A stretch of DNA of 64,000 bases from Ypsolopha sequella (taxonomy: Eukaryota > Arthropoda > Insecta > Lepidoptera > Ypsolophidae), in the NCBI GenBank assembly GCA_934047225.1, contig OW203986.1, positions 22,137,221-22,201,220 on the forward strand. Reading direction: 5' to 3'. A program made the position numbers and the translations under genes. Positions 21,775 through 34,600 of the stretch are shown piece after piece. Numbering within the stretch: the first letter of the stretch is position 1; every line of letters begins with the position of its first letter. The notes beneath the pieces are model-generated. The model saw only the letters and a program-made list of their open reading frames with translations, did not search any database and was not told the DNA's origin.

Positions 21775-24700
21775 GTAGGTTTGTAGTTTTTCATGCTTTT
21801 TCATGTTTTCTATTCAAAACATTGTCTCTATATACAAACAGTTGAAGTGAAAATATTTTTATTTTTCAATTACCAGCATAGAGATTTTCTTATAATCTAA
21901 TACTCTTACGCACGTTTTCACTAATCTTGGCGGCGCCACACTTCGTTATGCGCTATTATGCGAAGTGTCGTGCGTTTATTCGTATATGGTACCGATTCGG
22001 TGAAGCACATATTAACTTATTTGATAGGACTAAACTTAATTTAAGCGTTCTGTCCTTGTCTTTTCGATAAAGAAAGAAAGAGACAGGACGCTTAAAATAA
22101 GGTTAGTCCTGTCAAATAAGTTAAGACGTGTTATGCCGAACCGATACCAATATTTGCTTTATTCGCTAGCATAACGCATTTTAAGCGTTGTCGGTTTTTT
22201 GGCACATATCAAAGGACACGAATAAGCCGAATATGCGCGTAGACTCATTCGCTCACTTGCGGCGGTCGTGGCTTGACATTATGCGGTGTGTGGAAAATAA
22301 AACCTATATGCTGTATTTAAACAGTTCGTTTCCTATGACTTGTGATCATCCACCAGCGCCTTCGTTTCGGTATTTTAGTAACTTTGTTATTTATAAGTAG
22401 GTATTGGTAAGCTGGAAAAAAAGTAAAAATAAGCTGCTGCCTGCCGCTTTCAACACGTCCATCGCCAGTGCCTCCTTCTGCTTTGTGATTACGCAAACAA
22501 CACACATATTTAGGTATTTGGATGGTTTGTTGTTCGCGCACTTAACTAATATTTTTGTGAATACGGCGCAGTCGCATAACGCATAACGAAGTGTGGTGCC
22601 GCCATTAGGAGACACTTAATTCAGATGCCCAATTATTTAAGAGTTGTCTATAAAAAAAGAACACTTTTCATCAACCAATATAAGGTCTACTTTGAATTTA
22701 TATTCGGAGATCAAACATAAAAGTAGGTGACAACAGTTTTCTCTAACATGTATTTTTAGCTGCTAGAGTATTCGTACGCCTTATACAACTCTATAACCGG
22801 GGCATTGCACTGTATGGTAGTGAAACGTGGATTTTAATGCATTAATACAAAGAGACAGAGAAAGGTTGGAGGCGTTTGAAATGTGGTGCTGGAGGAGTAG
22901 CTGGACGGAGAAGAAGACTAATGAAGAAGTGCTTAGAATCGTAGAGGAAGAAAGATGTTTGTTAAAAACCATTGGAAACAGAAGAGAGAAGATGATAGGA
23001 CACTTGATTCGACATGAAAAATTCTTGAAAAATATCATAGAAGGAAAGGTCGAGGGGAAAAAAGGAAGAGGAAGACCTAGATGAACCTACTTTACTCAAG
23101 TCAAGGAGAAAGTTGATGTAATGTCATATCAAGAGGTCAAATCATAAGCAGAAGATAGAGAGGAATGGCGGATACTCCACTGACAAGAGGGTAGCTCTTA
23201 AGTTATAGATAAGTAGATAGGCAGTATTCGTATAACTATATTTATATTTTTATTTGTTTCGTACTAAAGTTTTCGGTAACTTACTAATTACATATTATTC
23301 ATACGTTTTCCATTTACTTTTCGGAGATTGTGTTACTATATATCCAAAAAAAAAAATTTTGTTAAATTTTCCATGTTGTTCTAACGAGATCAACATTATA
23401 GGTATTATTATATACAGAATGTTGTCGATTTGGTCAGCAACTTCCGTCACAAGGTAAGTAAGTAAGTAAGTAAGTAATATATTTATTTCATGCCACCATA
23501 TACATAATACATATACATAACACAGAATGGTAACTTAAATAAAACTAAAATGAAAAAATTTTATATAATAAAAACTTTACACTATTACCAGAATAAAGAA
23601 AAATATGTACAAAAATAAAAGCTATTTGGTGGCAAGAAAAAGGTATTATTTCAGCATATTGCTGCAAAACATTTAGCTTTGCAGCACTGGTTTTCGAATA
23701 ATACCCTAATGAAGTGACTCACGGGAGCCAGTGTGCGGACCTGTGACTAAACCATAAAACTAATCATAATGAGAAATCAATTCAATTTACTGATCATATA
23801 CAACTATTAGGTTATATTACAGTATAACCAGAGAATTTAAAGTATTACTAATAACTGTGGTTATGTTGACGATACTGATAACGTAAAAGTTATTATAAAA
23901 TACTTTATTTTTTGATAAATTTATTTACGATATTTTGGGGGCGGCTTAAAACGTGATGAATTTGACTCAGCACTGAGCACCCGATTACGTCGGTACTAGC
24001 ATTTCTTGCCGCAGTTACTATTTATCAAAAGAATTTTACAATTTTTTTTTATATATACCATTTTTAAGGGTAAGCTTCGTGAACATAACCTACCTACCCT
24101 GTGACGGAAGTTACTGACTAAATCAACAACCTGTATATGTATATAAGTTAAATAATATTAGTTAGCAAAACTCAAAACATAGGTAGTACAAGTCTATATG
24201 AACAACTGTTTGTATGGGAGCTAAGCGAAATTCGTATTTTTTTTTCACTTCCTCCCATACAAATTACCCCGATCAGCTAACTGGTTCGGTATGGAAAGAT
24301 GAAAACAAATTTTAAGAATTTTGCACAAACCTAATAGAAAAAGTTGTTCATATGGACATGTTCTAAATGTTTTAAATTTCGCGAACTAATTTAATTTAAC
24401 CTTGTATCACACATTTTATTGTCACGTTTTGTTTAATCATTTATCACCAAATATTAATCTGTTTACGTCAACTGATACGTTATTTTTATACTTTAATTGC
24501 TTTCTATACGTTGTATATATACGTCTATATATAGTGAACAACGTTCCGTGAAAAAAAATTGAGAAAACGAGAAAAATCAATCTGTTGTTTGATACATTTT
24601 TGTCGAGTAGCTATGTAACTTTTTTATTTTTTTTTTGAGATTCTTCTAGGGTTGGCTTCATAGTAAAAGTTGTTCATATGGACGAGTACTATCGCTAGTT

Positions 24701-27700
24701 TCTGGCTTCCACAAATTGTACTTACAATAAAGTAGCAAAAAAGTCGCGTTAGTACAATGAATTCTTTTTCAACATTTTATATTCAATGTGTTATTATTAT
24801 TATAAGTATTGTACTGAAGATAAAATGATCATTTTTAGAATTTTTTTCTGTCTCTCTGTATATGCCGTTTTAACTCGAAAACCACTTAACGGATTTGGAT
24901 TCGGTTTTTTATTATCATCGTAGTCACCCTGCTCAACATAATTTAAGCTACAAAGGTTGTTAACAAAATAACGCCCAAGCTGAAAACGGGGCAGAGCCGC
25001 GGGCGAAAGACTAGTCATGTATAAATATAGCAATATTCAATCAATTGTCTCAATGTTGGGACCAGGGTTCGAATCCTGTCGGTAGAGCTGCTTTTCATTT
25101 GTATCCTAACAGTTACGACTTACAGAACGGCGCGGTGGGGGGGGAAATCACTGTTAGTCCAGTAAATGAAAGATTTGAGGTCAAATTAAAGAGTTTCGCA
25201 GCCGGATTATGAAAAACCCGGCTTTTTCTAATTAATCGAAGCAGAAACCAATGGGGAATATTTATTGCGAAATAGTTGAATTACTATTGAGTGAATTTTG
25301 AATGTAGGTGTTCTGTTTCTAATAATTAGAAAAAGGCTCGTTTTTCACAATCCGGCTGCGGAACCGCTCTTAAAACAAAGGTTTCTAAGTGGAAAGACTA
25401 GCATGCATTGCGAGAGGGATCGCAATCGGAATCGGGCAAACGTGAAAAAAAGTCGGTTTTAAATTATTACAAAATTAACTAAAATGACCACGGAAATTTC
25501 ATAATCCATAATATATTTCCATAATTTTGGTATTATTAAAACCCATATAAATAAAGAGAAGTAAATAAATAGTTAAGCAATTATAAAAATTGCAATGCAA
25601 AATGAAAAATGATTTTTTTTGCTTCCCCTCTGAGTGCTTACCAAAACTTTATTAAACAGGAGCAGCTCATTGCAGCTTAAATAATATGCTGTAGAAAAAT
25701 AATTACAGCCATCCAGAATGACCTGAATTGCTGATTGATTTTGAAATGTTTGCTGGCCATGAGTTGCTGATCAATTAGCTATTTCTGCTCACAGATATTC
25801 TTTTATTACACAACAAATCAAACACATAACAATAAAAAATTATAAAATTTAAACTAAATAAAAAAATGTATCAAGGTCGCTGCCGTCGTGCGGGAGAGTA
25901 CCCAGCAGGCTGGCAGCGTTACCTCGTTGTATGGCCAGACTGATTCTCTGGCCGAGGTAAGCCCCAGCCCCAGCTCACAGATTATATTTTTCTGCTCACA
26001 AAAATACCAATACTATGCTAACCATTTAAATAACGCCAATAAATAAATATGTTTGGAGTTTGTATGCTATCCCAATTTGTCAGAATACCAAAAAAAGTGT
26101 AAGTTTAGACCTCATTTCAATAATAATTTCTATCGAGTGAAATTCCTCCAATCGCGTTTCAGATAGTTAATCCAGAAAGGTCCCAAAATTGTTCTAGTTT
26201 AACTTGGGACTTTTTTTGAACAGCAGATAAATAACTTCAAAATGTGTCGATTTTGACTTCGAAATAATAGTATTTTCATATCATTGACACTCTAATCTCT
26301 AAGTCCCAGAAGAAGATATATTTTTTTTATAAATAACCAAAATAATTAGACTCCGAATCTTACAAACATTGTTCTTAGCCTTAAATTGGTCCTATTATTC
26401 TGTTTTTATTTTTTTTTATTTTTCAGAGATTCTTTTGAATTTAAATTTTTCAGTCAGTTTACTGATATATTCCCTATGTTCGTCCAGCGTACATTGAATT
26501 CAACCTGCTTCATTCAAAGATTCGTAGATTGACTGGTATACATTCGTCTATTTTTGTCATAAGTACGACTAAAGACTCATCACGTAGATACGAGGGGTTG
26601 TTTATTATTACGTAAGACGTTTTAGGAGGGAAGGGAAACAAACTAAATCTTATTTTTCTAACGTCTAGCTAGTTGTTACGTAAGATTATGCGACATACAT
26701 ATTTTTCAGTGGTTTATCCTTTAGCTCAGGGGTTGGCAACACTTCGGTGCGGCCCTCAAGGTTCCCAATCGCTGCATGATAACTGTGTTTGGTTGTACAT
26801 ATTTGTGTGAGCAGACATTTTCCATTTTGAACTAACGAAAAAGCAAGCATTGTTCTCAGTTAACGGATGCATATATAGAACTAATACTGCGCATTTCCAT
26901 GTCTAAAATGCAAGTTAAATGCAGCCGCAAAAATCGCATCAGATTTTAATAATAAAAAATATGATATGAAATTGACTAATGCGTTATTTATTATATGCGG
27001 CCCTCGCTGATCCTCTGATAACATTTGTGGCCCTCCTATGTCATAAGGTTGCCGACCCCTGCTTTAGCTGATCGAAGTTGTTATCATGTATTTAATTTAG
27101 AATAATATTTCATTTTCAGCAACTTCAGCTTTCTCCCTGGGTCCTTCAGATGTAGTCTTCCATCTGTTCACGATGTGAGTATCCATTCTAATTATTGCAA
27201 AACGGCTCACTTCAATAACTATTTTTGGTTGGAATAGCCGACCTGTTTCAACAGATTCAGACTGCCTTCTTCTGGGCGAGTGAAGATGCTTCCGCGACGA
27301 AGTTGCGCCTCGCACTGCCTCAAACAAAAATAGTTATTGAAGTGAGCCGTTTTGGAATAATTATGTTTTATCCTCAAGTATCCATTCTGTTAAGAAATTA
27401 AATAAAAATAAAATACTATCAGGCGTATTTAGAAATCGACTATACAATCCCCGATGCCTCTGGGGACCCTCGGGCTGGGACTTACCTCGGCCAGAGATTC
27501 AGTCTGGCCATACAACGAGGTAACGCTGCCAGCTAGGTACTCTCCCGCACGACGGCAGCGACCTTGATAGAATTTTTTATTTAGTTTAATTTAAAATATT
27601 ATTTAGTTTTAATTTTATTATTTTTTCTTGTTATGTATTTGATTTGTTGCGTAATAAAACTCTCGTCACTATACAATGTGATATTAATTTTTAAAGCCAA

Positions 27701-30700
27701 ATTCATATTGCAGCTCGGTAAGTGCTCAGTATCAAGGTTCGATGACCCTTTTTGTGAAATTCATATTTTTTTTTTCCTGTTCCCTACAAACGCAAGCCGA
27801 GCTCCGAGTCAACTACCATAGAAGAATTAAGCGAATTTTGAAAAAGAGTCTTGGGTCTTCTTTCCTATTCTTTTACCAAGTTTTCAGTACACCTGATTTA
27901 TTACTGTTTTACCCAGAACGAATCCGCAGCAGAGTGAGCCACTGCTGCCGAATTTGGCCTCCATTATGGCGTCATCATTCTCCATCACAAAGCGCACGAT
28001 CTTCACCATCCACAACCATGGGGAAGGCGTTGATGGGAACTTCAACGCCTTTGTTGTTCCCGGTACGTGAACTTGGCTTTATTGTATTTAGCGGAATGGA
28101 AAGGAATGGTAACCCCAGATTGAGCAAAGACAAACAAATGATTGCGAAGCCAAAGGCTTCATCTACAAAAGCTTCAGCTTGTCACAGAACCGACCTCAAT
28201 TAGGGGGCCCCGTCAACACTTACTAACATTACTAGGACAGTAAAGAATATTGGCTAACAAAATTCTCAGGGGTTTCATTTTCCTACTTAAGGAGCTCTCT
28301 GTGTCTGTACAAATATCGACAGAAACTATATTGAAATAACGTTTATATCAGCGCGCCCTGCATTACGACATCGCTGGGTCTCCAGATATTGCAAAATACT
28401 TTTCACATGGACGCGATGGACTAAAAAAAATTTCCAGAAATGATTTATCTAAGCAATATTTTCCTTATATTTTAGTGCTAGAACCATACAAATATACCAT
28501 AAAAACCTTTACGTATTTTTAGTCTAAAAACAGCTCGACTTTGAAAAATATTTTCATGCTGTTTCTTATACGCGAGAATAATTTCCTCAAATGGAGTTGT
28601 TCTTTATAGTTTAAATAACAATATTATTGTTGTTATATTTCTTTTATAATTTTAAACCTATCTTTATCAATAGAGTAATTTTCGGATGACGCTAGGAAGA
28701 GGCGTTTTCAGTCCTGCTCAAACGTTTGTTTTTAACTGTCTATCGTGCTCTAATCTAATGCCGCGCACCCAAATTATTCAATTATTTTGAAATAGCTGCT
28801 GCATTAGGACTACCATTTCTTAATATATTAAGGTTAAATTAATTTATATTAACTTTCATAGTCTTGTTTTTACATTATTATATATATTAAATTATAATTT
28901 ACAAAAATAACACAGGTCATAAGTCCTCATTATAAGTGCAACTGATGCCCGGCCTGGTGCCGGTGGGGCCCGAAATATATATTTGTTTAGTTTATTCATA
29001 TTACTAGTTAAAGATCTATTGGATCGGTCCCATACAGAACCTTTAAAAAATGTATTAAGCTATGAGCTTCACCACATTTTTTCCTCAAGTAATTCTAAGC
29101 ATTTCTAGCCCGGGCCACAAAAAAAAAAGCTGCTGGCGGGGGGGAGGGGGGTACAAAGAAGCCGCTCGCCCACCATTTTTAAAAAAAATCTATACGATTC
29201 CAGTTGGCTACTATGGCAAGTTTGGTATCATTTTTGTATAAACTGAAGGTGTAGAATTCATTTCTGGTATTTATTTTAATCATCTTCATAGCAATTTTTT
29301 GAACAAATCATTAAAAAGTGAAAAGTTTGAATTTTTTTTTTTCTTTGAGAGCTAATAACTTTTTTATTTTCGTTTTTTTTCTCTTATTCAAAAGTTATTA
29401 GCTCTCAAAGCAAAAAAAAAATTTCAAACTTTTCACTTTTTAAAGATTTGTTCAAAAAATTGCTATGAAAATGATTAAAATAAATACCAGAAATGAATTC
29501 TACACCTTCAGTTTATACAAAAATGATACCAAACTTGCCATAGTAGCCAACTGGAAACGTATAGATTTTATTTTTTGTGTTTATGTTTTTAAAGGTTCAA
29601 ACCAGTAGATCTTTGACTATACTGTGATATCTTACTGTCAGGTATTTTCAAGATCAGACGTTTTTAGTTGGAAATTTTGACCAATAAAATATGTTTATGT
29701 GATTGTTTCATGAAAACCACATTCAGGAGAACTGATTGTTTAAAAATTTCTTATTAGGGTAATTGGCAGCATCATTGATTGATTTTCAGAATTCTTTATT
29801 AAGGTAATAACATTTTTTACATTGTTAACTTAATAATAACAAAATTAGTTAACAGTTTACAAAATAGCACTCGAATGCTTTTACCAGATTATTACACCTA
29901 TGAAAAACTTACTAACTAGTTAGCTTGAACTATTTAAAACATGAGCATAGTAAAAGGCAGTGTTGCCATCTTAGCTACTTTGTAGCTAGATCAAGCAACT
30001 TTTAGGGTCATTAAGCTACTAAATTTTTTTAAAGTTTCATACATTTGGCTACTTTTTGAGGACTGGAGTTCTATACATTCAGCTACTTTTGGTGGTAAAA
30101 TTAACCAATCTGGCTACTTTTTGAGCTATATTTAGCTACAAGCTTTTGGCCGTAGATGGTAACACTGGTACTGAATTAGATATTGTTATGTTCGTCTTGG
30201 TAGCAACCGAACATTTGTTACATGGAAAACTTAAAGCTAACAGACAATATAAAAATGATAATAATAATATTAATCGCTATTGCATTTTTACTACATACTA
30301 CGTAAAGTAAAGAGTAATGCAAGTGTATAGTAAAAAACAATATATATATAAATGATAATATTGGCAGCATCATTTTGAACAGCTTAGACTAAATTCCAGA
30401 CGATTTACAGGAAGAATGTGCGGAACTAGACGTTTTTGAGTAGGAAAGTTTTCACCACAAAATTATAATTATTTGATGAAACTACTATAATATTCAGAGT
30501 TAGCTCTTGCACAGCCATATAAACTCTTTCATACTCAGATCTAAGAAAGCCTTTCAGAAATCAGACTTTTCTGATGGGGCAGTGACGGTCGCGTTAAATT
30601 TCAATTCATAAGTTCCGAAAAACAAAATTCAAATTCAAAATTTAAATAGTTAATTTGAAAAGCAGGTATAGATATATACATTTTTAGACGTCAAATTTAA

Positions 30701-31587
30701 TCTAATAAAAAATATCTATGTAATAAAATAATAAATGTACATGAACTAAATTATAGGTTTATTTAATTTATGTAGCAATATATATACGATTAAAATGATA
30801 GGTAAAATATATATTATACAAGGTAAAATCCAATCAACCGCCCGAACCCATACCGGAGACCCGGCCAGGGACCAGGAACAAGGTTCAATGATCACCAACC
30901 GAGCCCCCAGCACGAATCCAGGCGGCCGACCAAATCCCATCCTATATACTACATACTAATAGGTTACATATATAAATACATGCTGTTCGCAAACACCGAC
31001 GAGAGCCACGAGCGAGGGAAGCAACCAATCAGGCGAGATATTGAAAAGGGATCGCTGGCCAGCGCACGTATTCGAGCTACCTGCTAACTCGCGACCTTGA
31101 AATGTCATTGCCTCGTCGCACCTCCTCGTGTCTCACCTCTCCGCGCTCCATTTCTAATCGCGTAAATAGGCACTAGTTAAGAGTTTAGTTTTAAGGATAT
31201 AAATAGAGCAAATTGATGGAAAAATTACAGTTCACTTTTGGAATCAGTACAACAAGTCTTCTTATTTATCACCCTACGCCCTGCAATAGTAGTGGGCTAT
31301 ACCCCATCGAAGGAGCCCACATTTATGGTCATTCGAGAGCCGGATATTGAAGAATCAAGTACTGAAGAAACGCCGAAAGCAGCCCGAAAATGGTGTATAA
31401 TACAAGATCGCTGAAGTCAACTACGGACACCACATCTGCTACCGCCACGTCAACGCCGAAGACTGGTACTACGGAGACATCCGGTGCCACTACCCAGTCC
31501 AAGACCACGACCACGACAGATGGAACAGCCACGTCCGGGGAGGTTACGGATTCGACTACAAACACCTCTGTGACGGGAACAGCTGGG

Positions 31588-31628
<41 letters not shown>

Positions 31629-34600
31629 TGCCATAACCGTCGCTGCCGACGCTACTGCTGCCACCGACGCCATTGTCAACACCGGCGCCGTCACCGCCAC
31701 TGTCAGTACCGACGCCGCCGTCACCGCCACTGTCAGTACCGGCGCCGCTGCCACCGCCACCGCCACTTCCGCTGCTATTGGCTCGACTAAGCCAAAGAAA
31801 GCAACTTCACGCACATCAAGCGTACCTCGTTCCACTGCGTCACTATCCAGACGCAAGGAACTAGCCAAAGCCCGGGAGGAGCTACTTCAACGCCAGGTGG
31901 AGCTCGCACAAGCACGCATTGCTATGCTAGAAGGCGAGTCTGATGAAGAAACCGAGGAAGACGACAGCGTCAAAGCCGCACGCACGTCTGAATGGGTGCA
32001 TAGTACTCTTGCACTTACTATGGAGCCACATGAAGCCGCCTGCCACAGCACGCCGCCGCAAGGGACAGTCCCCGCTGAAGAACTACGACCAACACAGCCA
32101 CTGCCGAGTTGTGCCCCTTTTACTCAGCCAGGGTACATGAATCCAGCGTGCTCAGCCAGAGTACAAACAATGAACACAGAACAGGAGAAGCCACCATGCA
32201 CCGCCTGCCATGCGCCGCTACAACCAGCCTCTGCTCACACTATCGCCGTCCAGCCTGCCAATAACAACGTAGACTACAGAGAGCTCGCCGCTGCCATTAC
32301 ACTCGCCGCTCAGTCCATACAACCCGCTATCGCTGCTCCGCCATACAAACGAGTGGTAGACCTACCATCATTCAATGGGTCTGCAGGAGATTGGTTGGCA
32401 TTCAAAGCCGCCTTCCAAGAATCAGCGGTTCTACTCAGCGAACAAGAAAATTTGGCTAGACTGAGGAAGAGCCTACATGGAGCAGCTAAAGACGCCGTAC
32501 AATGCCTGTTCATCGGATCTCCAACTTCACACGAAGTAATTCGACTTTTGGAAAGTCGATTTGGCCGACCAGAAGCGCTCGTCACAGTAGAACTCAACAA
32601 ACTTCGAAGCCTGCCAAGACTCTCTGACACTGCGAAAGATGTCTGCGCCTACACATCGAAGATACTGAACGTCATAGCAACAATCAAAGCCCTAAAGAAG
32701 CCACACGATCTCTACAACTCTGAAGTCGTAAGAAACGTCGTCGATAAGATGCCCCCAGCTCTGCGCTACAGATATTACGAGTTCGATGCCGCACAACAAG
32801 AAGATCAGCCTGACTTAATCACGTTGGCTAACTTCTTCGAACTCACAGCCGAACGATGCAGCCGATTTGCTCCAGCAGAAAATATCACACCAGAGCAAGA
32901 CCGGCGGGAGTTTCAACCAAAGAAGCAACAGCCACTTCGCAACTATCATGTAGCAGAGAACCAATCATCGTCACCCACTCCTTGTATCATCTGCAAGAAA
33001 GAACAACACAAAGTCTCCGACTGTTCTTTAATGAAGAAAGTCAGCGTTCCAGAGAGATGGGAGCTTGCCAAGAACCACAAGCTATGCTTCCGCTGCCTTC
33101 GCATTCGCAAATTCCGTCACACTTGCAAAACCAAGAGATGCGATATCAATGGATGCAGATACACTCATCACCAACTGCTTCATGATGCAACAGAGAAAAC
33201 TACACATTGCGAAGAGCTTCCGATCAACACAGTCGCCTCCACTAACGAAAGGGTCAACACTTCGGCCTTGCTCAAGATCCTACCAGTCCAAGTCAGGGGC
33301 CCAAAGGGAGTCGTCGACACTTTCGCTTTATTAGACGACGGCTCATCCTGCACAATCCTGGAAACTGAGACTGCCGAGAAGATAGGCGCCAGAGGTCCAT
33401 CAGCTCCATTCATCATAGAGGGGGTGGCCGGCGCAAAGATAAACGCCTTCGAGTCTCAGAGGGTGCGATTCTCCATACGTGGTCGCAACACTAGCAGCCA
33501 CGATATCTCCGCCAGAACAATGGATGATCTGAAACTCTCTCCGCAGTCCATACCACGGCGCATCATCAGCGAATGTTCTCACCTGAAAGATATTGAACAC
33601 CTCCTCACCTACGAAGAAGGAAAGCCAACAGTCTTGGTTGGTCAAGACAACTGGGACCTACTCCTCACTCATGAACTCTGCCGAGGAGAGAAGAACCAAC
33701 CAGTTGCTTCACGCACAGAACTCGGGTGGGTTCTACATGGGGTGAACCAAGAGAACGCCAGGGTAGATGTCCACAGAATCACCCATATGAAGATCGATGA
33801 AGACGCAATGGAGAAAATGATGAAAGATCACTTTGCGATGGAATCACTGGCTATCGAACCCAAGCGCTCTTACAACAATGAAGAGCGGCAAGCACTACAG
33901 CAATTGGAGACGAATACCAGGCGTCTACCGGCGGGAGGATTCGAGACTGGCTTATTGTGGAAGTACAGCAACTACTTACCACCAAACAACTATGACTCAG
34001 CCATGCGACGTCTCGAACTCCTAGAAAAGAAGTTGGACAAGAATGACGACTTAAAGAAAAGATACACAGTCCAGCTGCAAGTACTCATGCAACAAGACTA
34101 TGCAGAACGAGCTCCTACAGAAAAGATTCAGAGAACATGGTACCTGCCACATTTTCCGGTTATCAATCCTCAGAAACCAGAAAAATGTCGTATTGTTCAC
34201 GATGCAGCGGCGAAGACCCGGGGAACCAGTTTGAACGACATGCTGCTCTCAGGCCCAGACATGCTGCAGCCATTACCCGGAGTCTTAATGAGATTTCGTC
34301 AACGCCCAGTCGCAGTCACGAGCGATATAAAAGATATGTTCCTGCGAGTACAAATCAAGAAAGAAGACAGAGACATGCAACGTTTCTTGTGGAGAGGTGA
34401 CCGCCGTAATGGGCCGCCTGATGAATACCGCATGAAGAGCGTGATTTTCGGAGCTACTTCATCTCCATGTACCGCAATATTCGTCAAAAACAAGAATGCG
34501 GAAGAGTTTCGGAACACTTATCCCGAAGCTGCCGAAGCGATCGTCAGAAACCACTACGTCGATGACTACCTGGCCAGCTACAACACAGAAGAGGAGGCAA

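Noticed and set aside
31329..31868. A 179-codon Ala/Val-rich frame opposite the start of the BEL polyprotein
   Set aside because: It is the antisense shadow of the GCC/GTC-rich Gag repeat region; no promoter or domain.
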